Shown: positions 52,280 through 62,257 of the stretch, piece after piece
How the letters are laid out: every line of letters starts with the position of its first letter
Position numbering within the stretch: position 1 is the stretch's first letter
From: CAYJFQ01 sp964369955
GTDB lineage: Bacteria > Bacillota_I > Bacilli_A > Erysipelotrichales > Erysipelotrichaceae
Direction of reading: 5' to 3'
DNA: 64,000 nt
Assembly: GCA_964369955.1 (NCBI GenBank)
Contig: CAYJFQ010000001.1
Span: 124,001 to 188,000, forward strand
Translations under genes and position numbers: made by a program
Notes under the pieces: model-generated
The model's input: only the letters and a program-made list of their open reading frames with translations
Told to the model about the DNA's origin: nothing
Database searches by the model: none

Positions 52280-52444
52280 CTAATCTAGTAATTCTTTTAG
52301 CTCCTCTATTTTTTTACTAAGTTCTTTTACTTTTAAATTTACAGATGAATACTTTACTTTCAAATGATCCCATTGATATTCTTCTAATAATTGACTAGCA
52401 ATAACATTTATTTGTTTAACTAGCAGTTCTTGTTTACCTCTCAT
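52280..52444 (-). CDS. small ORF of unknown function (54 aa)
   Basis: This 54-codon ORF starts MRGKQELLVKQ and ends EELKELLD. Its ATG lies inside the last codons of the Cof phosphatase gene (11-nt overlap), with AGAGG 9 nt upstream as a possible SD, and its stop sits directly before the thrS promoter. The composition is charged and Leu/Lys/Glu-rich with heptad spacing in the C-terminal half (about 34-54), suggesting a short coiled coil. I know no matching family. Confidence 0.55.
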   Translation of the reverse strand: MRGKQELLVKQINVIASQLLEEYQWDHLKVKYSSVNLKVKELSKKIEELKELLD

Positions 52445-53243
52445 TAAAAAAAACCTCTGCTATAAATTCTCCAACTCCACCATCTTCACAATTAGCATAA
52501 ATTTTGTCCGCCAATTCTTTTACTTCTTTTTTTCCATTACCTACAGTGGCAGATATATCGGCAATTTCAATTAGAGGAATGTCATTATAACTATCTCCAA
52601 TATAACAAGTTGTAGCTTCTTCAAATGACAGTAATTCAAGAAGTTTAGTTAGAGCACTAGCTTTAGAAATATCTTTAGATACAATATCAATGTAATCCCC
52701 AGCTGCTCTTGAAACACTTGCAAATTTGTCACAAGCAACAACCACCTTATCAAAATATTCATCAATTTTATCAGCTGTTGATGTTAATGATAATTTGTGA
52801 GTTGGATTAACTAATCCACTTAAAAAGTTAGACGGTATATAAACGTCAATCGGTAAATGAATGCGATCACGATTAAAAGACTCATCCATAGTTGTACAAA
52901 CTAATTTATTACCTTGTTCAAAACCCATATTAAAACCATACTCTTTACTAATTTGATAAACTATTTCTACTTGTTCTTTTGCAAATGATTTATTCCAAAG
53001 GTAACATTTATTTTGATAATCATATATCTCACTTCCGTTACTTGCGATAATATAGACATTGTCAGGCTTCAAATCTAAATCACTAATAATGCTATCAACT
53101 CCATGTAAAACTCTTGCTGTTGCAAAAACAATTGGAATATTATTACTTTGAAGTTTAGCGATCATTTCTTTAGTATATTGGTGAATATTTATAGTTTTAT
53201 GAGAAAAAATAGTATCATCAATATCGCTTATAAAAATTTTCAT
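52434..53243 (-). CDS. Cof-type HAD phosphatase
   Basis: This 269-residue HAD phosphatase with a C2-type cap has motif I ISDIDDTIF (nucleophile D7, D9), motif II ATARVLHG, and the C-terminal motifs ISKASALTKLL (Lys) and YIGDSYNDIPLIEIA. Cof proteins act on sugar phosphates, FMN or similar; the substrate is unknown. There is no SD: ATG 53243 is 7 nt after a 12-bp terminator hairpin, like uppS. Confidence 0.9.
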   Translation of the reverse strand: MKIFISDIDDTIFSHKTINIHQYTKEMIAKLQSNNIPIVFATARVLHGVDSIISDLDLKPDNVYIIASNGSEIYDYQNKCYLWNKSFAKEQVEIVYQISKEYGFNMGFEQGNKLVCTTMDESFNRDRIHLPIDVYIPSNFLSGLVNPTHKLSLTSTADKIDEYFDKVVVACDKFASVSRAAGDYIDIVSKDISKASALTKLLELLSFEEATTCYIGDSYNDIPLIEIADISATVGNGKKEVKELADKIYANCEDGGVGEFIAEVFFNER

Positions 53244-53246
53244 AAT

Positions 53247-53279
53247 TAAGAAAAAACTTAGGATTAACCTAAGTTTTTT
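53247..53279 (-). terminator. terminator after the 141-aa gene
   Basis: A perfect 12-bp stem, AAAAAACTTAGG, loop of five, CCTAAGTTTTTT (53251-53279), with the U-tract formed by the stem end. The stop codon of the 141-aa gene lies in the loop. It ends the giant-protein operon. Confidence 0.88.
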
Positions 53280-53689
53280 AACACCTTATCTACTGTTTTC
53301 TTAAACATATCATCACCCATTTTAACATCTTTCATTGTGATTTTAGCTGCAGCACTAATATCTGCAACAGTTAATTCACCAGCATCCTTTAATGCATCAA
53401 CTGCTTCTTGATAATGATTTTTTATGAAATCTTCGTCTAAAGCAATCCCATTTTTTGCTAAATAACCGTCAGCAAAGCTTTTAACTTCTTCCGTAGTATA
53501 GTCTTTTTTCTCTAACCCAGCCATAAATAAACCAGTCAATTTACTTCTAAATAAAGCTGATTGTTTTAACATTGCTTGAATGTCAGACGCATCAAAGATA
53601 TTTTTTCCTACTGATTGAAATACTTCGTCAACCTTAATCGCAAAAGATTTTGCATCAATTCTTGTGTTCTTTTTTCCAAATAATCCCAT
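53264..53689 (-). CDS. 141-aa protein of unknown function, downstream of the giant gene
   Basis: I do not recognise this protein. It is soluble, without membrane segment or signal peptide, and looks mostly helical. It starts MGLFGKKNTRIDAKSF, has a Lys/Asp-rich C-terminus (MGDDMFKKTVDKVLKNLG), and contains two similar helical halves (DASDIQAMLKQSALF and TVADISAAAKITMKD) that may be an old duplication. SD AAGGAG lies 7 nt before ATG 53689, and the giant gene ends 15 nt upstream, so both are on one mRNA. Confidence 0.75.
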   Translation of the reverse strand: MGLFGKKNTRIDAKSFAIKVDEVFQSVGKNIFDASDIQAMLKQSALFRSKLTGLFMAGLEKKDYTTEEVKSFADGYLAKNGIALDEDFIKNHYQEAVDALKDAGELTVADISAAAKITMKDVKMGDDMFKKTVDKVLKNLG

Positions 53690-53704
53690 ATTTTTTCTCC
53701 TTTA

Positions 53705-56700
53705 TTATTTTTCTTTTTTAACTTTCGGAAGCACTTGAACTACAAAATTAGTAGTAAAAGTTTTTTCCAAATAATTACCGTAACCTGTATGGAAGGAACT
53801 TCCATAGTAATCAAAACGATAAGTATAAGTAATGGTTATCGTTTTTTCTCCAGGAGTTGAATCATATCCTTCTAAAGTATAGTCAATAACGACTTCACTA
53901 GTTCCATCTTTAAATAAGTTTAGTACTTCAAGCCCTTTTTTATCAAACTTCTCACCCTCGATATATAGGGTACGCTCAGGTAATTGAGCAATGGATAGTC
54001 CCATCGAATTACAAGGGATCACTTCACAATTATAAGTTCCAGTTTTACCGTCAACAGTAATTATCAATTGTTTTTTGCCAGGTGTATCACTATAACCGCT
54101 AACATTATAATTAGTTACATACTCACTAGTATTATTGTTATAAGTAGCTAATACTTTGATAGTACTTCTATCAAATTTTTCACCCTCTACAAAAGCAACA
54201 GGTTTATCACTAGATACAGTGATTGCAAACAACTCTCTTTCTCGAACAATAACTTCAAATGAGGTTATTTTATCCATATAACTTACAATAAGTTTTTTAG
54301 AACCAGGTGTTGATTCAAAGCCTTCAACTTTATAATCATCAATAAGTTCTATTGTATTGTTATTATAACTTGCACGAACAATCAAATTTGTTAAATCAAG
54401 TTTTTCACCTTCAATATATACTAACTTTTCTGGTTTCTCCACTATATCAATATATGTAAGTTCTCTTGAATTAACTTTAACTATAAAACTATCCTTTTTA
54501 TTTTTCGACTCTACAGCAATCTTTTTAATTCCCGGACTAGCATCATAACCACTCACTGTATAGTCATTGATAAAATCTGTAGTTTTATTGCTATAATATC
54601 CAGTAACCATCATTCCACTAGGGTCAAAAGCGTCTCCCTCTAAGTATTCGATAACACTCGGTAGAGTTGTTACTGAAATACTATCTAAGACTTTTTTGGT
54701 AACTTTTACCTTAAGAATACAACGCAATCCTTGATAAGTGATTGTTATATTGTTATCACCAGGTGTTGATTTAAAGCTGCCTAGTGCATAATCATAAACA
54801 ACTTCTTTTGTTCCGTTGTCATAAGAAGCCTCAACTATCATACCTTCTATTTGAAGATTCTCTCCCTCTTCATAAATTCGCTTATTTGGTTTTTTAACAA
54901 CTGATAAACTAGCAATTTTTTTGTGTCTAACGTTTAGTGATATATTAGCCCACTTATTTAAATAAGTAAACTTAAGGTATTTAACACCGACCTTCGAATC
55001 AAAACCATCAACATCATATTCAAAGTAATCTATTTCATTTCTAGTGTCATTATTATAATGAGCTATAACTTTAAAATCTAATGGATTAAAAGTACTTCCT
55101 TCGACATATTCTAGATTAGAAACTTTCTTTTCAACATTTATCTTAACAAGTTGTTTTCTTACGACTTCAATTGGGAATTTATCAACAGTATTTTTGTATA
55201 CCACTGTAATTGTTTTAATTCCAGGAGTATAGTCAAAACCATTAACTTCATAATTTTCAACTTGTCTTTCTTCTCCATTATTATAAATTGCCATTACCAA
55301 CATCCCGCTGGAGTTGAAAGTTTCACCTTCAATGTAAATTAACTTCTCAGGAGGTTTTACAACAACTATATGAGATACTACCTTCTTTTTCACGCTTACA
55401 ATAAATGTATCGCTAGCATTTCCGCTAGTTATAACAATTCGCTTAGTTCCAGGCTTGTAGTCGTATCCAGAAACGGAATAATTCTCAAGATCTCCAATTG
55501 TGCCATTGTTGTAAGTCGCCTTAACAAGCATATTGCTTAGATCTAATTGCTCACCTTCTAAATAAACAAGCTTGTTTGGTTTTCTGATAACACTAATAGA
55601 TTCTATTTCTTTAACATTAATGTTAACATAAATTACTTCAACTTGATCCTGATAGCTGACTATCAATTCTTTATGTCCAGGCAACGCATCAAATCCATCT
55701 ATGTCATAATTGGTAACTACTTCACTAGTTTCATTATTGAAATGTGCAACAACTTCCATTCCAGTCGCATCAAAATTTTCTCCCTCAATATAAATAAGCT
55801 TATCTGGTTTCTTACTTACAACAATATAACTAATCTCTTTTCTTAAAACATCAACATAGAAAAAATCCACCTTGCCTCTGTAAGTAACTAAAATTCTCTT
55901 CTTTCCAGGAGTATCTTCAAAACCAGAGATATCATAATCATCTACTGTTTCATTAGTGCCATTATCATAATAAACTGTAAGCACTAATCCAATAGAATCA
56001 AATTCTTCATTCTCAAGATAAACTAATTTATTTGGTTTTTCAGTTATCTCAATTGTATTAATTTTTTTCGCTATTACACTTACATTAAATATATCAGTTT
56101 TTTCATTATGAGAAACAACTATACTCTTATTCCCTGGAAGTGAATCATATCCACTTACTAAATAGTCAGAAATTATTTCTTTAGTATTGTTGTTGAAAAA
56201 AGCTGTAACCAACATTCCATCTAAAATAATATTTTCACCTTCTAGATAGATTAACTTTTCAGGTTTCCTTGTAACGCTTATTCCGATAATTTCTCTCTGT
56301 AAAACTTCAACATTGAATGAATCAGAAAAATCATTATAAACAACTTGAAGAGATTTGGTACCTGGATAACTATTATATCCGGTTAACTCATAATCACTTA
56401 GTGTTCTAAAAGTATCGTTATTATAAAGAGCCCTTACTTCTAGACCGTCCACATTAATCAAATCACCCTCTAAATAACTAAGTTTGTGTGGCAGTTTATA
56501 AACAGAAACTCCAATCAATGTTGCTTGAATTACAGTAATGTTGAAGTGATCAAAAAAGCCTTTATATGTTACAGATATTTTTTTAGTTCCTGTATTAGAA
56601 TCATAACCACTTAATAAATAACCAATAACATTTTCATTAGTTGAGTTATTGTAATAAGCAGTGACAATCATACCAAAACTATCAAACTCTTCACCCTCTA

Positions 56701-59700
56701 AATATGTTAGTTTAGCAGGTTTGCTAGTTACCTCTATTTTTTCTAATCGTTTTTCCACTACTTTCACATTAAATGAATCAATGTAGCTTTGATATTCAAT
56801 TTGAATTAGTTTTTCACCTGGAAAATTATTATACCCACTATAAGTATAATCAACTATTTCCTCAGTAGTCTCATTTGAATAAATTACAAAAACAATCATT
56901 CCGTGTTTATCAAATTCATCACCCTCTAAATATACTGTTTTATACGGTTTTGCGATAACCTTAATGCCAATAATTGTCTTAGGTAAAACATCAATACTCA
57001 CAGTGTCAGTTTTCCCATCATAATTAACAGTTAAAACCTTAGAACCCGGAGTTGAATCATACCCACTAACAAGATAGTTATTTATAATTTCATCAGTTCC
57101 GTTGTTATAAAAAGCAACAACTTGAAGATTTCGATGGTCGAATAATTCACCTTCAAGATAGTTAAGTTTCGTAGTTTTCAAACTCGCACAAATATTAACA
57201 ACCTGCTTGTTAGAAACTTCTACATTGAAAGAGTCGGTTTGATTTTGATAAGAAATTGTAATTCTTTTAGTTCCAGGTAGATCATTATACCCTTCCACTA
57301 CAAAATCACGAATCAAACTCTTAATATCATTACGATAATAAGCCATTACTTCAATTCCAGAAGTATCTAACTTTTCACCTTCAATATAATGTGTTTTTGT
57401 TGGTAAAGTAATAATTTTAATGTTAGTTAACTTGCGTTGCTTAACAGTTACCTCAAACGAATCTGATTTTCCACAATAAGATACGGTAATGCGCTTAAAT
57501 CCAGGTGAACTATCATAGCCAGATACTGTATATTCATTTATAGTTTCTGTAGTTCCGTTATTGTAATAAGCTGTTAAATTCAAACCAATATCAGAAAAAT
57601 TATCACCTTCATCATATTCAATCTTAAAAGGACGACTTGTGACTTGGATATGAATCAATTCTCGAGCATTAACTTCAACATCAAAACAATCACTCATTAA
57701 ATTATGAATAACAGTTATCTCTTTAATACCAGGTAGGCTGTCATAACCAGAACAATGGAAATCTTTGACTTCTGCATGTGAGTTATCGTTATAAAATGCA
57801 GTGACCACAATTCCGGTAGCGTCAAATTCATCACCCTCCAAATACATAAATTTATTCGGTTTGGTTGTAACAAATATATGTGTTAACTCTCGCTTTTTAA
57901 CATCAACATCTATAAAATCAATCTTTGATTGATGTATTATTTTAACTTTTTCTTGACCAGGGGTAGTTAAATTCGCCAATACATCGAAATTAGTAATGAA
58001 TTCTCTACTACCATTATCATAGTACGCCTCAACTTTAATTCCACTACAATCAAACATTTCACCTTGAAAATAGTCTAATTTCGACGGAAGAGTAACAACG
58101 CTAATTTTTTCTAGTTTCTTAGCTAAAACTCTAACATTAATAACATCACTTTTTCCTTGATAAACAATCTGAAGAGATTTAATGCCAGGAGTAAAATCAT
58201 AGCCACTATATTCAAAATCTTTTACTTCTTTTGTTGTGTTGTTACTATATAGTGCAGTAACTCTAATTTTATCTGAATCAAACTCAGCACCCTCGATAAA
58301 GTTCAATTGACTAACAATAGGCTCAGCTTTAATACTAATCAATTCGCTCTCTTTGACAAACACTTTAAAAGTTGTTTGTATTGTTTCATAAAGAACAGTA
58401 ATCTCTTTAGTTCCAGGAGTTATATCAAATCCCGTTAATAAATAGTCATTAACAACACGCGAAGTATTGTTATTATAATAAACAGACACTTCTAAACCAT
58501 CTACTTCAAAAGCATCACCTTCTAAATATTTAGTTTTAAATGGCATTCTTGTAATTCTGATTTCCACAGGCTTACTACCAACAACCTTAACATTAAACTC
58601 AGCAATGTGATTTTTATGGTAAACTTTTAATTTTTTCAATCCAGGTATACTATCATATCCACTAATAACGTAGTCATCAAGAATTTCACTAGTATCATTA
58701 TCATAGAATGCAGTTAATTCAAAACCTGTTAAATCAAGATTATCACCTTCAAGATATAGTATTTTAATCGGTAATTTACTAACACTTAATTTTAATATTG
58801 ATTTCTTTAAAACCTCTATTTTAAAGCTAGTTACTTTATTATGATAATAAATATCTAAATCTTGTAACCCGGGAGTTGAGTTGAATTCCCCTAATTTATA
58901 ATCATCAATTTCATTGATTGTCCCATCACTATATTGTGCATAGACAGTTAATCCAGCTAAATTTGGTTGTTGAAGTTCTTTAACAACCATTTGTTTAGGA
59001 TAATCTTCAACATAAATATATGTTAAAAAACCTGAATTATCTAACCCTTTAACAATATTTACAACGCTACATAAACGATAGTCATCATAACCAAAAGATT
59101 TAATAGACATTTGGTAATATCCAGTCTCTAATTCAGCTGTACCTAGCAAAATATCTTTATTGACAATAATTTTGTTATTATAAAATTGAATGCCATAACT
59201 ATCATCAGTAAGGCTTAGACTAGATTTAAAATGACTTCTATCAAAAGTACGGTAGAATTCAATCTTTGAAATATTACTTACCCAATCTATATCATCATTT
59301 TCAATAGTAAAATCACCATCAACATCTTGATATACATTCACCAAGCGGTAGTTCTTATTTAAAGTCTTAATAAAATTGAACTTAATCTGGGTATCAAGAT
59401 AACCATTAACTTTAAAAATTACTGCGAATTCACCACTGTTAACATTAACATCTTTGTTTAAACGTGAATTTCTAATAATGATTTTCTGATCATAAGTTTC
59501 TATACTAGCGTTATCATTGAAAACTATATTCCCAACACAAAAATCATCAGTAGATTCTAATGTTTCAAAAATCAATTCCCTAATATTACTTAACCATTGA
59601 TTATCACTACTTGTTACCTCAAAATCGCCATTTTCTAAATGTTTAACATTAACATCGGTAGGAGCAACTTCAGCACTGAAGTTTGAATCGAAATCAATAT

Positions 59701-62221
59701 AAGCATCTTCATAATGATCAGCAACAATAGTCACAAATATTTTGCCAAATCCGACACCATATTTAGTTAACTCTTGTTTTGCAACTACTAAACGCTTAGA
59801 TTCAATACTAATATTATTGCTTTTGTTGATTACTATAGTATTGCCCGACAGATACCACTCACTATTGGAAATTTTAAGTGATCTAATGGAATTTAAATAA
59901 CTCGAGTTTTTAGTTTCAATTACTAGGTCATCTTTATGATATAGATAACTTAATAAATCTTCTGGTGCTTTTTTTATTTTAATTGCAGTATTAATAAAAA
60001 TGGCATGCGAACTGCATAATTGACCAGATAAATTAAATAATTCAATATCAACTATTTCTTCTTTTACAATTCCGATTTCCTTCAATAGATTAATGTAAGG
60101 GATATGCATTGTGTTAGCAGAAACATATACTCCATTTTCAGCACTTAATAAATCAATAACTTTTATTGACTTAAAAACATTTTCATTAGTATAAAAACGT
60201 ATCTTACTCAATGAATTTAACCATTTACTGCTCTCAGTAACAATTTGAATAGCGCCAAACGGATCCTGATAAACAAACAAATCTTCCGGATTAGCATCGG
60301 CACAATTTCTAAGTTTCACAAGTTGTAAATACTTAACATTTTGAAATGAAAGTGATTCTATTTCAATAGAATAATCGCCATTAACAATTCCGTCCTGTAT
60401 TAACCTTTGATTAGAAATAATAAATAGGCCGTCAACGATCTGATATCCACCAATATTTTTCTTTATTTTTACTATATATTCATTATTGTTTTGATTTCTA
60501 AAGATAATATTTTCAATGGAATTTGCCCAATCAATATCATTAGATTCAATAACTAAATCGTTATTAGAATTTTGAAAAATGTTTAATTGTTTATTAACGG
60601 TGGCTTCAGGTAGTCCAATCTCTAATTTCAGTTCAGTATTTTCAGGAAATCTATGGTACCCAATAGCTACAATATTCAATCTATACGTATCAGCAATTAG
60701 TCTTGCTGTCTCGATGATATCTTTAACTGGTAAAATAACTTCAGTTGAAAATCTATTACAATCTTCAACAAGGAATGTATATTCACAATTTTCATTTTCT
60801 AATGATACTGAATAAATATTGTCTATCCAGTGAGAGTTTTGCGATTCAATAACTAAGTCGCCTATTGTGTTCTGATAAATATTGTATTCAAAATCAATAT
60901 CCAATTTTGATAACATAACAATTAATGGGTTTGTAGATAAAAAATTATCTTCGCTACGATAAGATAATATTTCATAGCCATAGATACTTTCTAAAATTTC
61001 CATATCAAAATCAAGTCTTGAATAACCAATAACTATTTTGTCTTCACTCTTTTCAATGAAACTATTATTATTACGCCAGTCAATAGTTCCACAATTTTCA
61101 TTCACATTATTATGGAAAGTAATACCATAGACATAGTTTAACCAATCTTTATCACTAGCGGTTAAAACAAGATTATTATTTTCAACTTGAACAAGTGAAA
61201 TTTCATTCTTAACAGTTATCTTATTACTAGTTACGATTGGAATCAAATCTGGTGTAGTATATTCCGCATATCCATTTGCCTTAATTTTGAAATAGTAATC
61301 ACCAGTGGCGATTTCTGGGAATAATTGATCAAATTCTTTATCATCAATAATTAACTTATCATCATTGACATAGTCACGATATTTATTAACTGCCAAATCC
61401 GCTAAATTCATATCATCATAGAATAAAGAAATTTCATAAATCTTATTTAGCCAATCTGTATCATTTGTTTCAATTACAAAATTATTTACTACTTTTTCAT
61501 TGTATAAATTTTGATAAATCTTTATTTGACTAGTAAAAACACTTGAACCATCAATTATTTCTAGTCCATCATAAGCAGTGTAAATATCATAGTTATTAGC
61601 TTCAATCCTTACATCATAAACCCCGTTTGGTACACCAAAAGCAGATATAAATAAATAGTGTGGAATTGCAATTTTTTTACCACTATATTTAATTAAATCA
61701 CTCTCTCTTACTGACATCCAACCACTGTAGGCATAATTAGACAAGAAGATAGTTTCAATCGATCTAATGTAATCATCACTATCTGAACTAATAATCATGT
61801 CACTAAATTCATTAAATCCAATATTTATTTCAGAAGGTAAACCGCTAGCATTTTTAGATTTCTTTGGAACAATAAATTCTGCCTTTTCTTTCGTCTCTTC
61901 TTTATTTAAATTGAAAAATGAGTCAGTAGTGACTTTCGCAAGTTTTCCATTTTCTTTCTTAAATTTAACTGAGATTTGATAATCTTCATCCTTAAAATCA
62001 TATATAAAGCTTGAAATATCAAGAATCAAATAATTTTTCCCAACTTCTTTGATGTGTGTTTGATAAATATTTATCTTTTGATTTTCAGATTTAAAACTTA
62101 TTGATTGGAAGCCACTTATAATATCAGAATGAGCTGATTCAAGCATGAAAAAACCACCGCTTAACATAGTAGCGGTAATTAAAACTTTTTGAACCTTATT
62201 GTCTTTTTTTTCTTCAATCAT
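53705..62221 (-). CDS. giant modular surface protein (2838 aa) with W-motif and Big_3 Ig-like repeats
   Basis: The protein has a basic N-terminus and one hydrophobic segment (about 12-30, VLITATMLSGGFFML) followed by SAHSD, read as a signal peptide or membrane anchor. About nine divergent repeats of 95-115 residues come next (about 45-1063), each with a [D/N]xxW[L/I]xx[I/V] core as in DUF1533/hemoglobin-interacting domains. Then follow 23 tandem units of about 76 residues (about 1064-2838) of the Big_3 type, with YLEGExFD, [AV]YYNNxT and GYDSxPGxK. There is no LPxTG, SLH or CWBD motif at the C-terminus (VLPKVKKEK). It should be secreted and extended, perhaps an adhesin, S-layer or stalk protein; this is inference. 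SD GGAG lies 8 nt before ATG 62221. Confidence 0.9.
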   Translation of the reverse strand: MIEEKKDNKVQKVLITATMLSGGFFMLESAHSDIISGFQSISFKSENQKINIYQTHIKEVGKNYLILDISSFIYDFKDEDYQISVKFKKENGKLAKVTTDSFFNLNKEETKEKAEFIVPKKSKNASGLPSEINIGFNEFSDMIISSDSDDYIRSIETIFLSNYAYSGWMSVRESDLIKYSGKKIAIPHYLFISAFGVPNGVYDVRIEANNYDIYTAYDGLEIIDGSSVFTSQIKIYQNLYNEKVVNNFVIETNDTDWLNKIYEISLFYDDMNLADLAVNKYRDYVNDDKLIIDDKEFDQLFPEIATGDYYFKIKANGYAEYTTPDLIPIVTSNKITVKNEISLVQVENNNLVLTASDKDWLNYVYGITFHNNVNENCGTIDWRNNNSFIEKSEDKIVIGYSRLDFDMEILESIYGYEILSYRSEDNFLSTNPLIVMLSKLDIDFEYNIYQNTIGDLVIESQNSHWIDNIYSVSLENENCEYTFLVEDCNRFSTEVILPVKDIIETARLIADTYRLNIVAIGYHRFPENTELKLEIGLPEATVNKQLNIFQNSNNDLVIESNDIDWANSIENIIFRNQNNNEYIVKIKKNIGGYQIVDGLFIISNQRLIQDGIVNGDYSIEIESLSFQNVKYLQLVKLRNCADANPEDLFVYQDPFGAIQIVTESSKWLNSLSKIRFYTNENVFKSIKVIDLLSAENGVYVSANTMHIPYINLLKEIGIVKEEIVDIELFNLSGQLCSSHAIFINTAIKIKKAPEDLLSYLYHKDDLVIETKNSSYLNSIRSLKISNSEWYLSGNTIVINKSNNISIESKRLVVAKQELTKYGVGFGKIFVTIVADHYEDAYIDFDSNFSAEVAPTDVNVKHLENGDFEVTSSDNQWLSNIRELIFETLESTDDFCVGNIVFNDNASIETYDQKIIIRNSRLNKDVNVNSGEFAVIFKVNGYLDTQIKFNFIKTLNKNYRLVNVYQDVDGDFTIENDDIDWVSNISKIEFYRTFDRSHFKSSLSLTDDSYGIQFYNNKIIVNKDILLGTAELETGYYQMSIKSFGYDDYRLCSVVNIVKGLDNSGFLTYIYVEDYPKQMVVKELQQPNLAGLTVYAQYSDGTINEIDDYKLGEFNSTPGLQDLDIYYHNKVTSFKIEVLKKSILKLSVSKLPIKILYLEGDNLDLTGFELTAFYDNDTSEILDDYVISGYDSIPGLKKLKVYHKNHIAEFNVKVVGSKPVEIRITRMPFKTKYLEGDAFEVDGLEVSVYYNNNTSRVVNDYLLTGFDITPGTKEITVLYETIQTTFKVFVKESELISIKAEPIVSQLNFIEGAEFDSDKIRVTALYSNNTTKEVKDFEYSGYDFTPGIKSLQIVYQGKSDVINVRVLAKKLEKISVVTLPSKLDYFQGEMFDCSGIKVEAYYDNGSREFITNFDVLANLTTPGQEKVKIIHQSKIDFIDVDVKKRELTHIFVTTKPNKFMYLEGDEFDATGIVVTAFYNDNSHAEVKDFHCSGYDSLPGIKEITVIHNLMSDCFDVEVNARELIHIQVTSRPFKIEYDEGDNFSDIGLNLTAYYNNGTTETINEYTVSGYDSSPGFKRITVSYCGKSDSFEVTVKQRKLTNIKIITLPTKTHYIEGEKLDTSGIEVMAYYRNDIKSLIRDFVVEGYNDLPGTKRITISYQNQTDSFNVEVSNKQVVNICASLKTTKLNYLEGELFDHRNLQVVAFYNNGTDEIINNYLVSGYDSTPGSKVLTVNYDGKTDTVSIDVLPKTIIGIKVIAKPYKTVYLEGDEFDKHGMIVFVIYSNETTEEIVDYTYSGYNNFPGEKLIQIEYQSYIDSFNVKVVEKRLEKIEVTSKPAKLTYLEGEEFDSFGMIVTAYYNNSTNENVIGYLLSGYDSNTGTKKISVTYKGFFDHFNITVIQATLIGVSVYKLPHKLSYLEGDLINVDGLEVRALYNNDTFRTLSDYELTGYNSYPGTKSLQVVYNDFSDSFNVEVLQREIIGISVTRKPEKLIYLEGENIILDGMLVTAFFNNNTKEIISDYLVSGYDSLPGNKSIVVSHNEKTDIFNVSVIAKKINTIEITEKPNKLVYLENEEFDSIGLVLTVYYDNGTNETVDDYDISGFEDTPGKKRILVTYRGKVDFFYVDVLRKEISYIVVSKKPDKLIYIEGENFDATGMEVVAHFNNETSEVVTNYDIDGFDALPGHKELIVSYQDQVEVIYVNINVKEIESISVIRKPNKLVYLEGEQLDLSNMLVKATYNNGTIGDLENYSVSGYDYKPGTKRIVITSGNASDTFIVSVKKKVVSHIVVVKPPEKLIYIEGETFNSSGMLVMAIYNNGEERQVENYEVNGFDYTPGIKTITVVYKNTVDKFPIEVVRKQLVKINVEKKVSNLEYVEGSTFNPLDFKVIAHYNNDTRNEIDYFEYDVDGFDSKVGVKYLKFTYLNKWANISLNVRHKKIASLSVVKKPNKRIYEEGENLQIEGMIVEASYDNGTKEVVYDYALGSFKSTPGDNNITITYQGLRCILKVKVTKKVLDSISVTTLPSVIEYLEGDAFDPSGMMVTGYYSNKTTDFINDYTVSGYDASPGIKKIAVESKNKKDSFIVKVNSRELTYIDIVEKPEKLVYIEGEKLDLTNLIVRASYNNNTIELIDDYKVEGFESTPGSKKLIVSYMDKITSFEVIVRERELFAITVSSDKPVAFVEGEKFDRSTIKVLATYNNNTSEYVTNYNVSGYSDTPGKKQLIITVDGKTGTYNCEVIPCNSMGLSIAQLPERTLYIEGEKFDKKGLEVLNLFKDGTSEVVIDYTLEGYDSTPGEKTITITYTYRFDYYGSSFHTGYGNYLEKTFTTNFVVQVLPKVKKEK
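53717..59030 (-). repeat. 23 tandem Big_3-type repeats (coding)
   Basis: Units of about 228 bp within the giant gene. Counted by eye from the conserved EG and GY[D/N]SxPG motifs. The core motif sequence is shared, but the units are well diverged from each other. Unit 5 lacks the GYD motif (reads LANLTTPG) and unit 18 has a longer loop before it (YDVDGFDSKVG). Confidence 0.85.
59031..62090 (-). repeat. about nine W-motif repeats (coding)
   Basis: Repeated phrase of the form NIYQNxxxDLVIESxxxxWIxxIxxIxF at spacings of about 95-115 codons (for example TNDTDWLNKIYEI, SQNSHWIDNIYSV, SNDIDWANSIENI, SSDNQWLSNIREL, NDDIDWVSNISKI). The outermost units are weak, so the count is approximate. Confidence 0.7.
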
Positions 62222-62257
62222 CTAATGTGCTCCATCTCAAAATACAACATTCCATTA

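Noticed and set aside
53705..53800. C-terminal sortase or S-layer anchor on the giant protein
   Set aside because: The end reads VVQVLPKVKKEK without LPxTG, hydrophobic tail or SLH domains.
53717..59030. CRISPR-like periodicity
   Set aside because: The 228-bp period is coding, the units diverge throughout, and no short identical repeats with spacers exist.
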